Positions 54,031 to 63,240 of a DNA stretch of 64,000 nucleotides are shown piece after piece (within the stretch, counting starts at the first letter, position 1; every line of letters starts with the position of its first letter). The stretch comes from Macellibacteroides fermentans (GTDB taxonomy: Bacteria; Bacteroidota; Bacteroidia; Bacteroidales; Tannerellaceae), in contig NZ_JACCCY010000001.1 in the NCBI RefSeq assembly GCF_013409575.1, positions 1 through 64,000 of the forward strand. The letters are read 5' to 3'. The position numbers and the translations under genes were made by a program. The notes under the pieces were generated by a model. That model worked only from the letters and a program-made list of their open reading frames with translations. It ran no database searches and had not been told where the DNA came from.

Positions 54031-55282
54031 CAAACATCCGGACATCACTTCCGGATAATTCCTGGAAAATCTGAAGATCGAATTCCGGTATCACCGCCAG
54101 AACATGGTCAAATACATCGGCTTGGATGGTTTCATAGATTACCCAATCTTTGATGGATGAGAAAAAGTAGAGTTCCATAGGAATACCTTTCTCCGTGGGT
54201 TGCAGGTGCCTTACCATACATATCATCTCTTTGTTCACTTCCGGAAGACTTTCGAGGTAGCGTTGCAGATAGGCACGGAATACACCCAGGTTAGTCTGAC
54301 GTCTGCCATTTACTAAAATAGTATTGTCAATCTGATTTGTCTGATTGTAAGTTTGAAGTTTATTTTCTGTGTCATCTATATACCCGGCAAGAAGAGATAT
54401 CTTACGGTATTTTTCCAGCATTTCGGGTGTACAGAACTTTACGCTGTTCATGTCAAGATTGATAGATCTTTTGATTCGTCTTCCGGGAGATTCACGCATT
54501 CCTCTCCAGTTCTGAAAAGATTCGCTAATAAGTGCGTAAGGAGGGATGGTGGATATGGTATTGTCGAAATTCTTTACCTTGACTGTATTTAACGTAATTT
54601 CAATTACCGTTCCGTCGGCTCCGTACTTGGGCATCGAAATCCAGTCGTCCACCCGTAACATATCGTTGGCCGACAGCTGGATGCCCGCTACAAATCCCAG
54701 GATTGTGTCCTTAAACACCAACATCAGAATGGCTGCAGATGCACCAATTCCCGTAAAAATAGTGGAGGGAGATTCGTTTATAAGTATGCTGATCAACAGT
54801 ATGATTCCTACTGAGAATAAGATAACCTGCACAATCTGGACAAAACCTTTCAGTGGCTTGTCTTTAAATTTGTCGTTTCTGTGAAATAATTCCACCCCAA
54901 GATTCAGGAGGCTGTTTATAAAAAGAAGCGAAACAGTTATGATATATATCTGGCATAGTTTCTGCAACAAGACGAGTATTTCTTTATCTGCAGGTGATGG
55001 ATAGGCTAGTGGAAGCATAGTGAAAATAAGAATGGAAGGAATGATATGCATTCCTTTGTTTATTATTTTCTTTTCAATGATTAAATCGTCCAGCTGATTA
55101 GTCGTTTTCTTGGCAAACTTTTTAAATGCTCCCAATAAGATGTACCTGCAAATATAATCTACTGCCAAAGCAAGCAATATAATTATAAGTAGTACAGCAA
55201 AATTGTCGAGATAGTCTGCTACGCTTACAGATGTGCCAAAGTTCAGCAACTTTTGATTAAACCAATTGGTAATTTGTTCCAT
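54011..55282 (-). CDS. MscS-family mechanosensitive ion channel
   Basis: About 423 residues from the ATG at 55282 (the longer frame uses a TTG at 55318). Several N-terminal transmembrane segments (for example FAVLLIIILLALAVDYICRY) are followed by the MscS core: pore-lining GASAAILMLVFKDTILGFVAGI and the beta-domain VDDWISMPKYGADGTVIEI. It resembles the YbdG-type larger MscS proteins. It releases solutes under osmotic down-shock. A -7 element TACTTTTG (CAAAAGTA, plus 55316-55323) lies upstream. Confidence 0.93.
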   Translation of the reverse strand: MEQITNWFNQKLLNFGTSVSVADYLDNFAVLLIIILLALAVDYICRYILLGAFKKFAKKTTNQLDDLIIEKKIINKGMHIIPSILIFTMLPLAYPSPADKEILVLLQKLCQIYIITVSLLFINSLLNLGVELFHRNDKFKDKPLKGFVQIVQVILFSVGIILLISILINESPSTIFTGIGASAAILMLVFKDTILGFVAGIQLSANDMLRVDDWISMPKYGADGTVIEITLNTVKVKNFDNTISTIPPYALISESFQNWRGMRESPGRRIKRSINLDMNSVKFCTPEMLEKYRKISLLAGYIDDTENKLQTYNQTNQIDNTILVNGRRQTNLGVFRAYLQRYLESLPEVNKEMICMVRHLQPTEKGIPMELYFFSSIKDWVIYETIQADVFDHVLAVIPEFDLQIFQELSGSDVRMFVKTENR

Positions 55283-55315
55283 AAATCTTTTATTTCTCAG
55301 AATTTGATATCCCTG

Positions 55316-55323
55316 CAAAAGTA
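55316..55323 (-). promoter_or_regulatory. -7 element of the MscS gene
   Basis: CAAAAGTA on plus reads TACTTTTG on minus, 34 bp before the ATG at 55282. Confidence 0.5.
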
Positions 55324-55482
55324 ATAAAAGGTTTGGTATTTTTTACAGAATTTAGCTGCTGACTTACTTTATAACTGGATTAAGATTTTAATTCTGTACA
55401 AAATGAATAACCTGCACAATGAAGGTTAACCAACTTTTTTAAGTATGTTTGTATATTAAATCAGATAATTGATACTACTAAT

Positions 55483-58350
55483 ATGACCCCATTTTTATAT
55501 AAGGTTGCATCGTGCTTTTATGATACTTATGGTACGGAAATAAACGAGTTGGCTTTTGTTTTCCCGAATAGGAGAGCCGGACTTTTCTTCCAAAAGTATT
55601 TATCCGAAATTGCGCAAAAACCGATTTTCTCACCGCTTACGCTCACCATCAGTGATTTGTTTACTCAGCTCAGCGGAAAACAATCGGCCGACAGAATCAG
55701 CATGCTTTTTTCATTGTACACTATTTATATTGAAAAAAGCGGATCGCAGGAGTCGTTCGACGAATTTCTTTATTGGGGAGAGATGTTGTTGAATGACTTT
55801 GATGACATTGATAAATACATGGTAAATGCAGCCAAACTGTTTTCGAATGTAACAGATTTACGTGAGATCGAGTCAGATTTTAGTTTTCTCGATGCCGAAC
55901 AGATAGCAGCCATTCGTTCGTTTTGGTCCTCATTCTATCCGGTGAATGATTCTCCTAACCAGAAAGAATTCTTGCATGTATGGCAACTTTTGTTTTCACT
56001 TTATGAAAGTCTCAGAGAAAAGTTGGCACACGAGGGGAAAGGCTACGAAGGTATGATATTCAGGGATGTGGCAGAATCTGCTGCAGAAGATAGCTTAAAC
56101 CTGCCTTATAAAAAGATTGTTTTTGTGGGGCTAAATGCCCTTACCAAAGCCGAAGAGTCTTTTTTAGGTTATCTGAGAGATAAAGGGGTGGCCGATTTCT
56201 ACTGGGATTATGCTTCTCCCATGGTGATGGATGCAGATAATAAGGCTTCCTTCTTTGTAAGAAGGAACCAGCAGCTTTTTCCTTCTCAATATGTGCTGCC
56301 TCTGGATGAAATTGATCAGCCCCGGATTGAGGTGATAGGTATTCCATCCGGTATCGGACAGGCAAAGCATGTGCATACCATCCTTTCCGAACTTTGTGAA
56401 AGTGAAGATTTTGGGGCTCCTGAAGCATTTAAGACGGCCGTGATTCTTCCGGATGAAACGTTGCTTATTCCGGTATTAAATGCAATTCCCCAAAACATTA
56501 AGAAGATAAATGTTACCATGGGATATCCATTGGCCGGAACTCCGGTAGCCTCTTTGATGGACTATATACTGGCATTGCAAAAGAACATACGTTTCCAGGA
56601 TGGAAAGGCTCTGTTTTACTTCCGGGATGTATTGTCTATTTTGAATCACCGGTATATTAATACGTCATCGCCGGACATCGTAAGCGAATTGATCCGCACG
56701 ATTACAGGGAATAATAAAGTATATATCGAGTCGGCCGAGCTTAGCCGAAACAGCCTTCTTTCTATTCTGTTTTATCCTGTTACCGGAACCGATGCATTCT
56801 CTGAATATATTATCCATATACTGGAAGAGCTGAATAAAGTATTGTCGTCTGATAATGACGACGAAAACGAAGGCGAATTTCAGCGGACCCACGATCTGGA
56901 GCAGGAATTTATCTTTCATTATTTCGCAACCGTAAACCGAATGCAGGAGGTGATGAAGGATGCCGGAATAGAAATGACGGTTAATACTTTCTACCGCCTG
57001 TTAAGAAGGCTTACCGATACGATAACGATTCCTTTTCATGGAGAACCTCTTTCGGGTTTACAGATTATGGGGGTGTTGGAAACGCGCGCATTGGATTTCG
57101 ACCGGATCATCATTCTTTCAGTAAACGAGGGCATTTATCCAACCAGAAAAGGGGCAAACTCATTTATTCCATATAATTTACGTAAAGGATTCGGTTTGCC
57201 TACTTACGAACATCAGGATAGTGTTTGGGCCTATCATTTCTATCGTTTGATATATCGCTCAAAGCAGGTCAGCTTACTTTATGATACGCGGAGCAACGGT
57301 CTTCAAACCGGCGAAGTGAGCCGGTTTGTTTATCAACTTCGTTACCATTACGAAATGGACATCAAGCAAAGTCTGCTGGTATACAACGTTTCATCTTCTA
57401 AAACTCCGGCTATCTGTGTGCCTAAAACCCCCAAGGTGGCCGAATTGTTGGCTCAATACAAAAAGGGAGGAAGAAAAGCCATTTCCGCCAGTGCAGTAAA
57501 TACCTATCTGGATTGTCCGTTGAAATTTTATTTTACAGTCCTTGAAGGATTGGAAGAAGAGGAGGAGGTGAGTGAAACTATTGAAAGTAATGTGTTTGGT
57601 AGTTTGCTCCATAAAGTAATGGAGGTATTGTATGAACCCTTCAGAGGTAAGATGGTTACTGCAGATCTGCTTGATAAAATTGTGAAAGATAAAGAGTTGC
57701 TAACGCAGACCATTGCAAAGGCTTTTGCCGAAATCTTCTTTAAATCGGCAACTGTTCGTCCCCTTTCCGGTCAGAACTTTCTGATCGGTGAAATGATTCG
57801 CAAATATGTAATCAAGGTCCTGGAGCGAGATAGCAAGTTAACTCCATTTATATATATTGAATCGGAAAAAAAAGTGTATGCCGAATTTATTCTTAATTCG
57901 GATGAAACAATTCAACTTAAAGGTTTTATTGATCGCATAGATGAAGTTAAGGGAAGTCTCCGTATAATTGACTACAAGAGCGGAAGCGGTACATCTGTCT
58001 TTACAACGGTTGACAGCCTCTTTGACAAATCGCTGAAAGACAGGCCTAAGGCTGTTATGCAGGTTTGTTTGTACTCGTGGATGTATGGATTAACAGATCC
58101 AAATAAAAGTATTCAACCCGGTATATATTATATGAGAAATCTGTTTTCTGATGCGTTTGACAGTGCGGTCTATCAGAAACCTGCCAAAGAGAAAATACCA
58201 TTAAGTGAATTCGCCTCTATTCGGGATAACTTTGCGGAAGAACTGGGTAAATGCCTTTGCGAGATATTTGATTACACCATTCCTTTCCGACAGACTGAAA
58301 CTGAAAATGCCTGTATGTACTGTGCTTTTACCGGAATTTGTGGCAAATGA
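55483..58350 (+). CDS. AddB-like PD-(D/E)XK nuclease/helicase-type protein
   Basis: A 955-residue protein. The N-terminal part has FVFPNRRAGLFFQKYL (degenerate helicase-like, as in AddB) and, near residue 540, LETRALDFDRIIILSVNEG. The C-terminal nuclease domain carries GFIDRIDEVKG and IIDYKSGSGT (PD-(D/E)XK catalytic residues). Four cysteines (one in CPLKFYF near 680, and CMYCAFTGIC at the very end) match the AddB-type Fe-S cluster. Probably part of a RecBCD/AddAB-like double-strand-break resection complex; the AddA partner is not in the window. Confidence 0.9.
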   Translation: MTPFLYKVASCFYDTYGTEINELAFVFPNRRAGLFFQKYLSEIAQKPIFSPLTLTISDLFTQLSGKQSADRISMLFSLYTIYIEKSGSQESFDEFLYWGEMLLNDFDDIDKYMVNAAKLFSNVTDLREIESDFSFLDAEQIAAIRSFWSSFYPVNDSPNQKEFLHVWQLLFSLYESLREKLAHEGKGYEGMIFRDVAESAAEDSLNLPYKKIVFVGLNALTKAEESFLGYLRDKGVADFYWDYASPMVMDADNKASFFVRRNQQLFPSQYVLPLDEIDQPRIEVIGIPSGIGQAKHVHTILSELCESEDFGAPEAFKTAVILPDETLLIPVLNAIPQNIKKINVTMGYPLAGTPVASLMDYILALQKNIRFQDGKALFYFRDVLSILNHRYINTSSPDIVSELIRTITGNNKVYIESAELSRNSLLSILFYPVTGTDAFSEYIIHILEELNKVLSSDNDDENEGEFQRTHDLEQEFIFHYFATVNRMQEVMKDAGIEMTVNTFYRLLRRLTDTITIPFHGEPLSGLQIMGVLETRALDFDRIIILSVNEGIYPTRKGANSFIPYNLRKGFGLPTYEHQDSVWAYHFYRLIYRSKQVSLLYDTRSNGLQTGEVSRFVYQLRYHYEMDIKQSLLVYNVSSSKTPAICVPKTPKVAELLAQYKKGGRKAISASAVNTYLDCPLKFYFTVLEGLEEEEEVSETIESNVFGSLLHKVMEVLYEPFRGKMVTADLLDKIVKDKELLTQTIAKAFAEIFFKSATVRPLSGQNFLIGEMIRKYVIKVLERDSKLTPFIYIESEKKVYAEFILNSDETIQLKGFIDRIDEVKGSLRIIDYKSGSGTSVFTTVDSLFDKSLKDRPKAVMQVCLYSWMYGLTDPNKSIQPGIYYMRNLFSDAFDSAVYQKPAKEKIPLSEFASIRDNFAEELGKCLCEIFDYTIPFRQTETENACMYCAFTGICGK

Positions 58351-58382
58351 TTGGTCATTTATCTTATAATTATGTATGTTTG
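58351..58382 (+). promoter_or_regulatory. Promoter of rfbA
   Basis: TTGG (58351-58354), 20 bp, TATGTTTG (58375-58382), 28 bp before the ATG at 58410. Confidence 0.6.
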
Positions 58383-58409
58383 CAGTTATAAATTAAAAAA
58401 AGAAAAAGG

Positions 58410-59294
58410 ATGAAAGGAATTGTTTTGGCTGGAGGTTCGGGAACCCGTTTGTATCCTATTACAAAGGGTGTATCCAAGCAGTTGCTGCCGATATATGATA
58501 AACCGATGGTTTATTATCCTGTTTCAGTGCTTATGTTGGCCGGTATAAGAGAAATTCTTATAATATCAACCCCCCAGGATTTACCTGGATTCAAGCGTTT
58601 GCTTGGAGATGGTTCTGATTTTGGCGTAAAATTTGAATATGCCGAACAACCTTCACCCGATGGCCTTGCCCAGGCATTTATCATTGGGGCAGATTTTATA
58701 GGCAACGACAGTGTTTGTCTGGTCTTAGGAGATAATATCTTCTATGGTCAAAGCTTTACGCGTATGCTTCAGAGTGCGGTTAAGGATGCAGAAGAAGCTA
58801 ATAAAGCCACTGTATTTGGATATTACGTAAACGACCCTGAACGATACGGAGTGGCTGCCTTCGATAAAGATGGTAATGTTATCAGTATAGAAGAGAAGCC
58901 AGCTCATCCCAAATCGAACTATGCAGTAGTGGGACTTTATTTTTATCCGAATAAAGTTGTCGAGGTCGCCCGTAACTGCAAACCCTCTGCAAGGGGAGAG
59001 CTTGAGATAACAACTGTTAATCAGGAATTCCTTGATCAGCAAATGCTTAAAGTGCAGTTGTTAGGCCGCGGATTTGCCTGGCTGGATACCGGCACGCACG
59101 ATTCCCTTTTTGAAGCCTCTTCCTTTGTTGAAGTAATTGAAAAACGTCAGGGATTGAAAATTGCATGTCTGGAAGAGATTGCCTATAAAAATGGTTGGAT
59201 AACCGATAAAAAACTTGAAGAGGTGGCTCAACCGATGAGAAAAAATCAATATGGTGATTATCTTTTAAAATTATTAGACAGAAATATACATTAA
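58410..59294 (+). CDS. rfbA: Glucose-1-phosphate thymidylyltransferase
   Basis: A 294-residue nucleotidyltransferase. It opens with the nucleotide-binding signature [16 protein letters not shown], followed by [20 protein letters not shown], the metal-site VLGDNIFYG, and [20 protein letters not shown]. Makes dTDP-glucose from glucose-1-phosphate and dTTP, the first step to dTDP-rhamnose and related sugars for surface polysaccharide. The other rml genes are not adjacent. Confidence 0.97.
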   Translation: MKGIVLAGGSGTRLYPITKGVSKQLLPIYDKPMVYYPVSVLMLAGIREILIISTPQDLPGFKRLLGDGSDFGVKFEYAEQPSPDGLAQAFIIGADFIGNDSVCLVLGDNIFYGQSFTRMLQSAVKDAEEANKATVFGYYVNDPERYGVAAFDKDGNVISIEEKPAHPKSNYAVVGLYFYPNKVVEVARNCKPSARGELEITTVNQEFLDQQMLKVQLLGRGFAWLDTGTHDSLFEASSFVEVIEKRQGLKIACLEEIAYKNGWITDKKLEEVAQPMRKNQYGDYLLKLLDRNIH

Positions 59295-59310
59295 ATTGTA
59301 AAATATTGAT

Positions 59311-59366
59311 TATCTTTGTGAACTTTGAAGTTTTGACGTGATTGCCTAATTCTCTTTTTAATAGGC
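59311..59366 (+). promoter_or_regulatory. Promoter and structured leader of the OmpA-like porin gene
   Basis: TATCTTTG (59311-59318) is a good -7 element. The start codon is at 59536, so the leader is about 210 nt and very AT-rich. A small hairpin GCCTA/TAGGC (59344-59348, 59362-59366) followed by TTTT lies early in it and could attenuate. Confidence 0.45.
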
Positions 59367-59535
59367 TTTTATGTGTTTTTTATTTACTTAAAATTCATAT
59401 TTAAGCATCAATTAAAACAAAATTGTATAAACAATTATAGGTTTAATTTGTTTTAATTAAGTAAAAGAGTTAATTTGGTTTTTTAATTTTTATATGAAAT
59501 TAGGTAGTTGATTGTTTAATTAAAAGTTTAACAAA

Positions 59536-60672
59536 ATGAAAACGAAGGTTTTTCTTCTAGCAATTTTTGCAGGTTTTGTATTGTCTTCTAATGCACAGGA
59601 ATTTAAATCACAGGTTGGTTCCAGCAAAGAGGCCGGATATAAAACAGATTTTAAGAAAAATAAATTTGGTGATAACTGGTTTATTTCAATTGCAGGGGGC
59701 GCAAGTATGCTTCTAGGTGATCAAAATGATAATGCAGATTTCGCAAATCGCCTTAACTTTGCTCCTCAGGTGTCTTTTGGTAAATGGTTTAGTCCTTATT
59801 TAGGTTTCCGTACTCAGTTAAATGGTGGTGTACTTCACGGTTTTCAGAATGTACAACCATTTATGCAACACAACAAATATATCGCTGCTCATGTCGATTT
59901 GTTGTGGGATGTTACTAACTTCTGGGGAAAGTATGATGAAGCAAAAGGATTCCGTTTGATTCCTTGGGTAGGTATGGGTTATGCTAACAGATTCAAAAAT
60001 CAAGGTTTGTCCCGCTCAGAGTCTCCTACGCTTAATGCCGGTTTGTTAACAGCGATTCGTTTGAGCAATCGTGTTGACTTGAACTTCGAAGCTCAGGGTT
60101 CACTGCTTCAGGAGCATTTCAACCGTGTACAGGAAGGTCATACTTCGGATGGTATTCTTCAGCTTACTGCAGGTTTGACATTTAAGTTGGGCAAGTCTAA
60201 CTTTGAAGTGCTTGAGCCAATGGATTATGCTTTGTTAAATGATTTGAACGGCCAGATTAACAACCTGCGTGCTGAAAATCAGGAATTGGCAAAACGTCCT
60301 AAATCTTGTCCTGAATGTCCGGAACCAGTTGCTCCTGTTGTAACAAACAATGTAGTAGACAACGTAGTTTATTTCCGTTTGAACAGTGCTAAGGTAGACA
60401 AGAATCAGCAGATTAATATCTACAACACTTCAGAGTTTGTTAAAGAATATGGTACAGCTGTAAAGGTTATCGGTTATGCCGACAAGAAGACAGGTACTTC
60501 AAACTACAACCTGAAGCTTTCTGAAAAACGTGCGAGAGCGGTTGCGAAAGAGTTGATGGACAAATACGGAATTTCTTCTGATAAGATTACAATTGAGTGG
60601 AAAGGTAGTGACGAACAACCTTACAACGAAAACAATTGGAACCGTGTTGTTATCATGAGAGCTGAAAAGTAA
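59536..60672 (+). CDS. OmpA-family outer-membrane porin-like protein
   Basis: A 378-residue protein: signal peptide ending near VLSSNAQ, an N-terminal beta-barrel (residues ~30-230, with FAPQVSFGKWFSPYLGFRTQL), a proline/cysteine hinge (CPECPEPVAPVV near 255) and a C-terminal OmpA domain (VIGYADKKTGTSNYNLKLSE). This resembles the major OmpA-like proteins of Bacteroidales, binding peptidoglycan and stabilising the envelope. A strong terminator follows. Confidence 0.95.
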   Translation: MKTKVFLLAIFAGFVLSSNAQEFKSQVGSSKEAGYKTDFKKNKFGDNWFISIAGGASMLLGDQNDNADFANRLNFAPQVSFGKWFSPYLGFRTQLNGGVLHGFQNVQPFMQHNKYIAAHVDLLWDVTNFWGKYDEAKGFRLIPWVGMGYANRFKNQGLSRSESPTLNAGLLTAIRLSNRVDLNFEAQGSLLQEHFNRVQEGHTSDGILQLTAGLTFKLGKSNFEVLEPMDYALLNDLNGQINNLRAENQELAKRPKSCPECPEPVAPVVTNNVVDNVVYFRLNSAKVDKNQQINIYNTSEFVKEYGTAVKVIGYADKKTGTSNYNLKLSEKRARAVAKELMDKYGISSDKITIEWKGSDEQPYNENNWNRVVIMRAEK

Positions 60673-60695
60673 TAAAAATTGATAAATAGAATAAG

Positions 60696-60726
60696 AAGGT
60701 TGCACAATAATGTGCAACCTTTTTTG
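60696..60726 (+). terminator. Intrinsic terminator of the OmpA-like gene
   Basis: AAGGTTGCACA (60696-60706) pairs perfectly with TGTGCAACCTT (60711-60721) over a 4-nt loop, then TTTT. Confidence 0.95.
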
Positions 60727-60769
60727 TTATATTAATATTACATTTTCTGTTTGAAGAACTGACTATTTT

Positions 60770-62167
60770 ATGGAACTCAACAAAAAACAGGCATACCTGA
60801 TTCAGTGGCTTATTGGCATGGGAGATTTGATTGTAGTCAATCTGGTCTTTTTTGTAACTCTGTATATAACACCTGAGTTTTTTGTACAACCCATCTTTTA
60901 TAAGATCAGAGAGGTTGTTTTGTTGTTAAATTTCTGTTACCTGTTTTCCTTATCCTTTGCCCCATTGCAACTGCATGAGTCGGTCATCTTTATCGAAAAG
61001 ATTGCGCAACGATCTTTTTTACTTATCACTATCCATCTGTTGCTTTTTATTACCTGTCTCTTATTCCTTAATCTGGGTGATTCACTCGCAACATTCCTTG
61101 TTATATATTACGTTGCATCGGTATTGATTTTCACAACCTGGCGGATAATGGTCCGGGTTCTGCTAAAGTTCTACAGACGTAAGGGGCATAATTCAAAAAA
61201 AGTCGTTATAGTTGGAGCCGGAAAGAACGGTCTGGACCTGTTTCAGGTAATGAAGAATGATTTAGCTTATGGTTTTGATGTGGCAGGTTTTTTTGATGAT
61301 AATGTTTCTTTGCGTTATTCCCTACCTAATTACTTGGGAATGACTCACGAAGTGGAAGATTATGTGAGTGAGCACGAGGTAGATGAGATATATTGTACAC
61401 TTCCCGGAACGCAAGATGCCAAAATCTTGAGAATGATGAATTTTGCGGAAAAGAATATGATCCGGTTTTACATAGTGCCCGAACTGTATAGAAATGTAAA
61501 AAAAAGTCTTGTACTTGAAATGATAGAGTCTATACCCTTGCTGACAGTGAGGAACGAACCACTCCAATTTGCCTATAACCGGGCGTTGAAAAGGTCTTTT
61601 GATATTGTTTTTTCTTTTCTGGTACTTATAACCCTTTTCCCTGTTCTATATATTATTATTGGAATTTGCATAAAATTATCCTCAAGGGGGCCTGTATTAT
61701 TTAAACAGGTACGCACCGGTATGTATGGCCAGGATTTTTATTGTTATAAATTCCGTACAATGAAAGTGAATGCCGAGGCCGATTTGCTGCAGGCGGTAAA
61801 AGACGACCCGCGTAAAACCAAAGTCGGAGATTTCTTGCGCAGAACCAACCTGGATGAATTTCCTCAATTTATTAACGTATTGTTTGGCGATATGTCTGTT
61901 GTAGGTCCGCGTCCTCATATGCTCAAGCATACAGAGCTCTATTCTTTTCTAATAGATAAATATATGATACGCCATTTAGTTAAACCCGGTGTAACCGGTT
62001 GGGCGCAGGTCACAGGCTACAGAGGTGAAACCAAAACCCTCGAACAAATGGAAGGCCGTGTAAAAAGAGACGTATGGTATCTTGAAAACTGGAGCTTTTT
62101 CTTAGATCTTAAGATTATTGTACTTACCGTAGTTAACATGTTTAAAGGCGAAAAAAACGCCTATTGA
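60770..62167 (+). CDS. Undecaprenyl-phosphate sugar phosphotransferase (WcaJ/WbaP-like)
   Basis: A 465-residue membrane protein. Four or five N-terminal transmembrane segments precede a Rossmann-like region (VVIVGAGKNGLDLFQVM, near residue 145). The C-terminal bacterial sugar transferase domain starts near 270 with KRSFDIVFSFLVLITLFPVL, then CYKFRTMKVNAEADLL, RRTNLDEFPQFINVLFGDMS and VGPRPHMLKHTE. It starts polysaccharide assembly by moving a sugar phosphate to the lipid carrier. The exact donor sugar is not readable from sequence. Confidence 0.95.
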   Translation: MELNKKQAYLIQWLIGMGDLIVVNLVFFVTLYITPEFFVQPIFYKIREVVLLLNFCYLFSLSFAPLQLHESVIFIEKIAQRSFLLITIHLLLFITCLLFLNLGDSLATFLVIYYVASVLIFTTWRIMVRVLLKFYRRKGHNSKKVVIVGAGKNGLDLFQVMKNDLAYGFDVAGFFDDNVSLRYSLPNYLGMTHEVEDYVSEHEVDEIYCTLPGTQDAKILRMMNFAEKNMIRFYIVPELYRNVKKSLVLEMIESIPLLTVRNEPLQFAYNRALKRSFDIVFSFLVLITLFPVLYIIIGICIKLSSRGPVLFKQVRTGMYGQDFYCYKFRTMKVNAEADLLQAVKDDPRKTKVGDFLRRTNLDEFPQFINVLFGDMSVVGPRPHMLKHTELYSFLIDKYMIRHLVKPGVTGWAQVTGYRGETKTLEQMEGRVKRDVWYLENWSFFLDLKIIVLTVVNMFKGEKNAY

Positions 62168-62221
62168 TTTATTTGCTGCACACTTTTTGAGTATTTGTGT
62201 AACTGCATTCCGATTTTGTTA

Positions 62222-62229
62222 TATCTTTG
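62222..62229 (+). promoter_or_regulatory. -7 element abutting the ruvX start
   Basis: TATCTTTG at 62222-62229 lies only 7 bp before the ATG at 62236, which would give a near-leaderless mRNA. The nearest TTTG (62194-62197) is 24 bp away, longer than usual. Confidence 0.4.
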
Positions 62230-62235
62230 CAGCCG

Positions 62236-62664
62236 ATGGGAAGAATTCTGGCTATAGATTATGGGCGCAAAAGAAGTGGATTGGCTGTTACAGATACATT
62301 ACAGCTTATAGCCACGGGGTTGACTACCGTTCCGAGTGGTGAGTTGGTGAAGTATCTTTCCGACTATGTCTCGAAGGAACCCGTAGATTTATTTGTTGTA
62401 GGATTGCCTAAGCAGATGAACAATGAGCTGTCGGAAAATATGATACATATTGAAGCTTTTGTAAAACATCTCAAAAGAATTATTCCAACTATTCCCGTTG
62501 TGTTTTCGGACGAACGCTTTACATCCGTATTGGCTCATAGAGCCATGCTGGAAGGTGGCTTAAAAAAGAAAAAAAGACAAGATAAAGGCTTGGTTGATGA
62601 AATTAGTGCTGTAATTATCTTGCAAGATTATTTAGAAAGTAACAAATATCAGTTTAAGTTATGA
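62236..62664 (+). CDS. ruvX: Holliday-junction-resolvase-like RuvX (YqgF)
   Basis: About 142 residues from the ATG at 62236; the longer frame to 62227 needs a TTG. The RNase-H-like fold has the N-terminal ILAIDYGRKRSGLAVTD, the LFVVGLPKQMN segment and VVFSDERFTSVLAHRAM. YqgF proteins resolve Holliday junctions or process 16S rRNA ends. Stop overlaps the deformylase start by 4 bp (ATGA), so the two are coupled. Confidence 0.95.
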   Translation: MGRILAIDYGRKRSGLAVTDTLQLIATGLTTVPSGELVKYLSDYVSKEPVDLFVVGLPKQMNNELSENMIHIEAFVKHLKRIIPTIPVVFSDERFTSVLAHRAMLEGGLKKKKRQDKGLVDEISAVIILQDYLESNKYQFKL

Positions 62665-63218
62665 TTTTACCCGTATTTTTATATGGACAGGCCGTGTTAC
62701 GTCAGAAGGCCGAAGATGTTGCAAAAGATTATCCTGAAATTATAAAACTAGTCGCCGATATGTATGATACGATGTATCATGCAGATGGGGTTGGACTGGC
62801 TGCTCCTCAGATAGGTTTGTCAATACGTCTGCTTGTTATTGATGCAAATGTATTGGGTGATGATTTCCCGGAATGCGTAGGTTTTAAAAGAACGATGATT
62901 AATCCGGATATTATTGAAAGGAGTGAAGAGGAGATTCTTTTAGAAGAAGGCTGCCTTAGTATTCCGGGTATAAGTGAAAAAGTATCCAGAGCCAAAGTTA
63001 TAAAGGTGAAATATCTGGATGAAGACTTTGTTGAACACGAGGAAACCATAGACGGTTTTGCTGCCCGCGTAGTGCAGCACGAGTGCGAACATTTGGAAGG
63101 TAAAGTTTTTATTGACAATATATCGGCCATACGCCGTCAATTAAATAAAGGAAAAATCAATAGTATTCTCAAAGGAACAGTAAAATGTTCTTACAGAGCT
63201 AAAGCTGTTGGTAAATAA
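62661..63218 (+). CDS. def: Peptide deformylase
   Basis: A 185-residue Fe-dependent enzyme with all three motifs: GVGLAAPQIG, EEGCLSIPG (metal ligand Cys98) and QHECEHLEG (HExxH, ligands His140 and His144). It removes the formyl group from the N-terminal methionine of new proteins. Coupled to ruvX by a 4-bp overlap and followed 22 bp later by the carboxylase gene. Confidence 0.97.
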   Translation: MILPVFLYGQAVLRQKAEDVAKDYPEIIKLVADMYDTMYHADGVGLAAPQIGLSIRLLVIDANVLGDDFPECVGFKRTMINPDIIERSEEEILLEEGCLSIPGISEKVSRAKVIKVKYLDEDFVEHEETIDGFAARVVQHECEHLEGKVFIDNISAIRRQLNKGKINSILKGTVKCSYRAKAVGK

Positions 63219-63240
63219 ATGTTTCATTTAATTTATTAAT

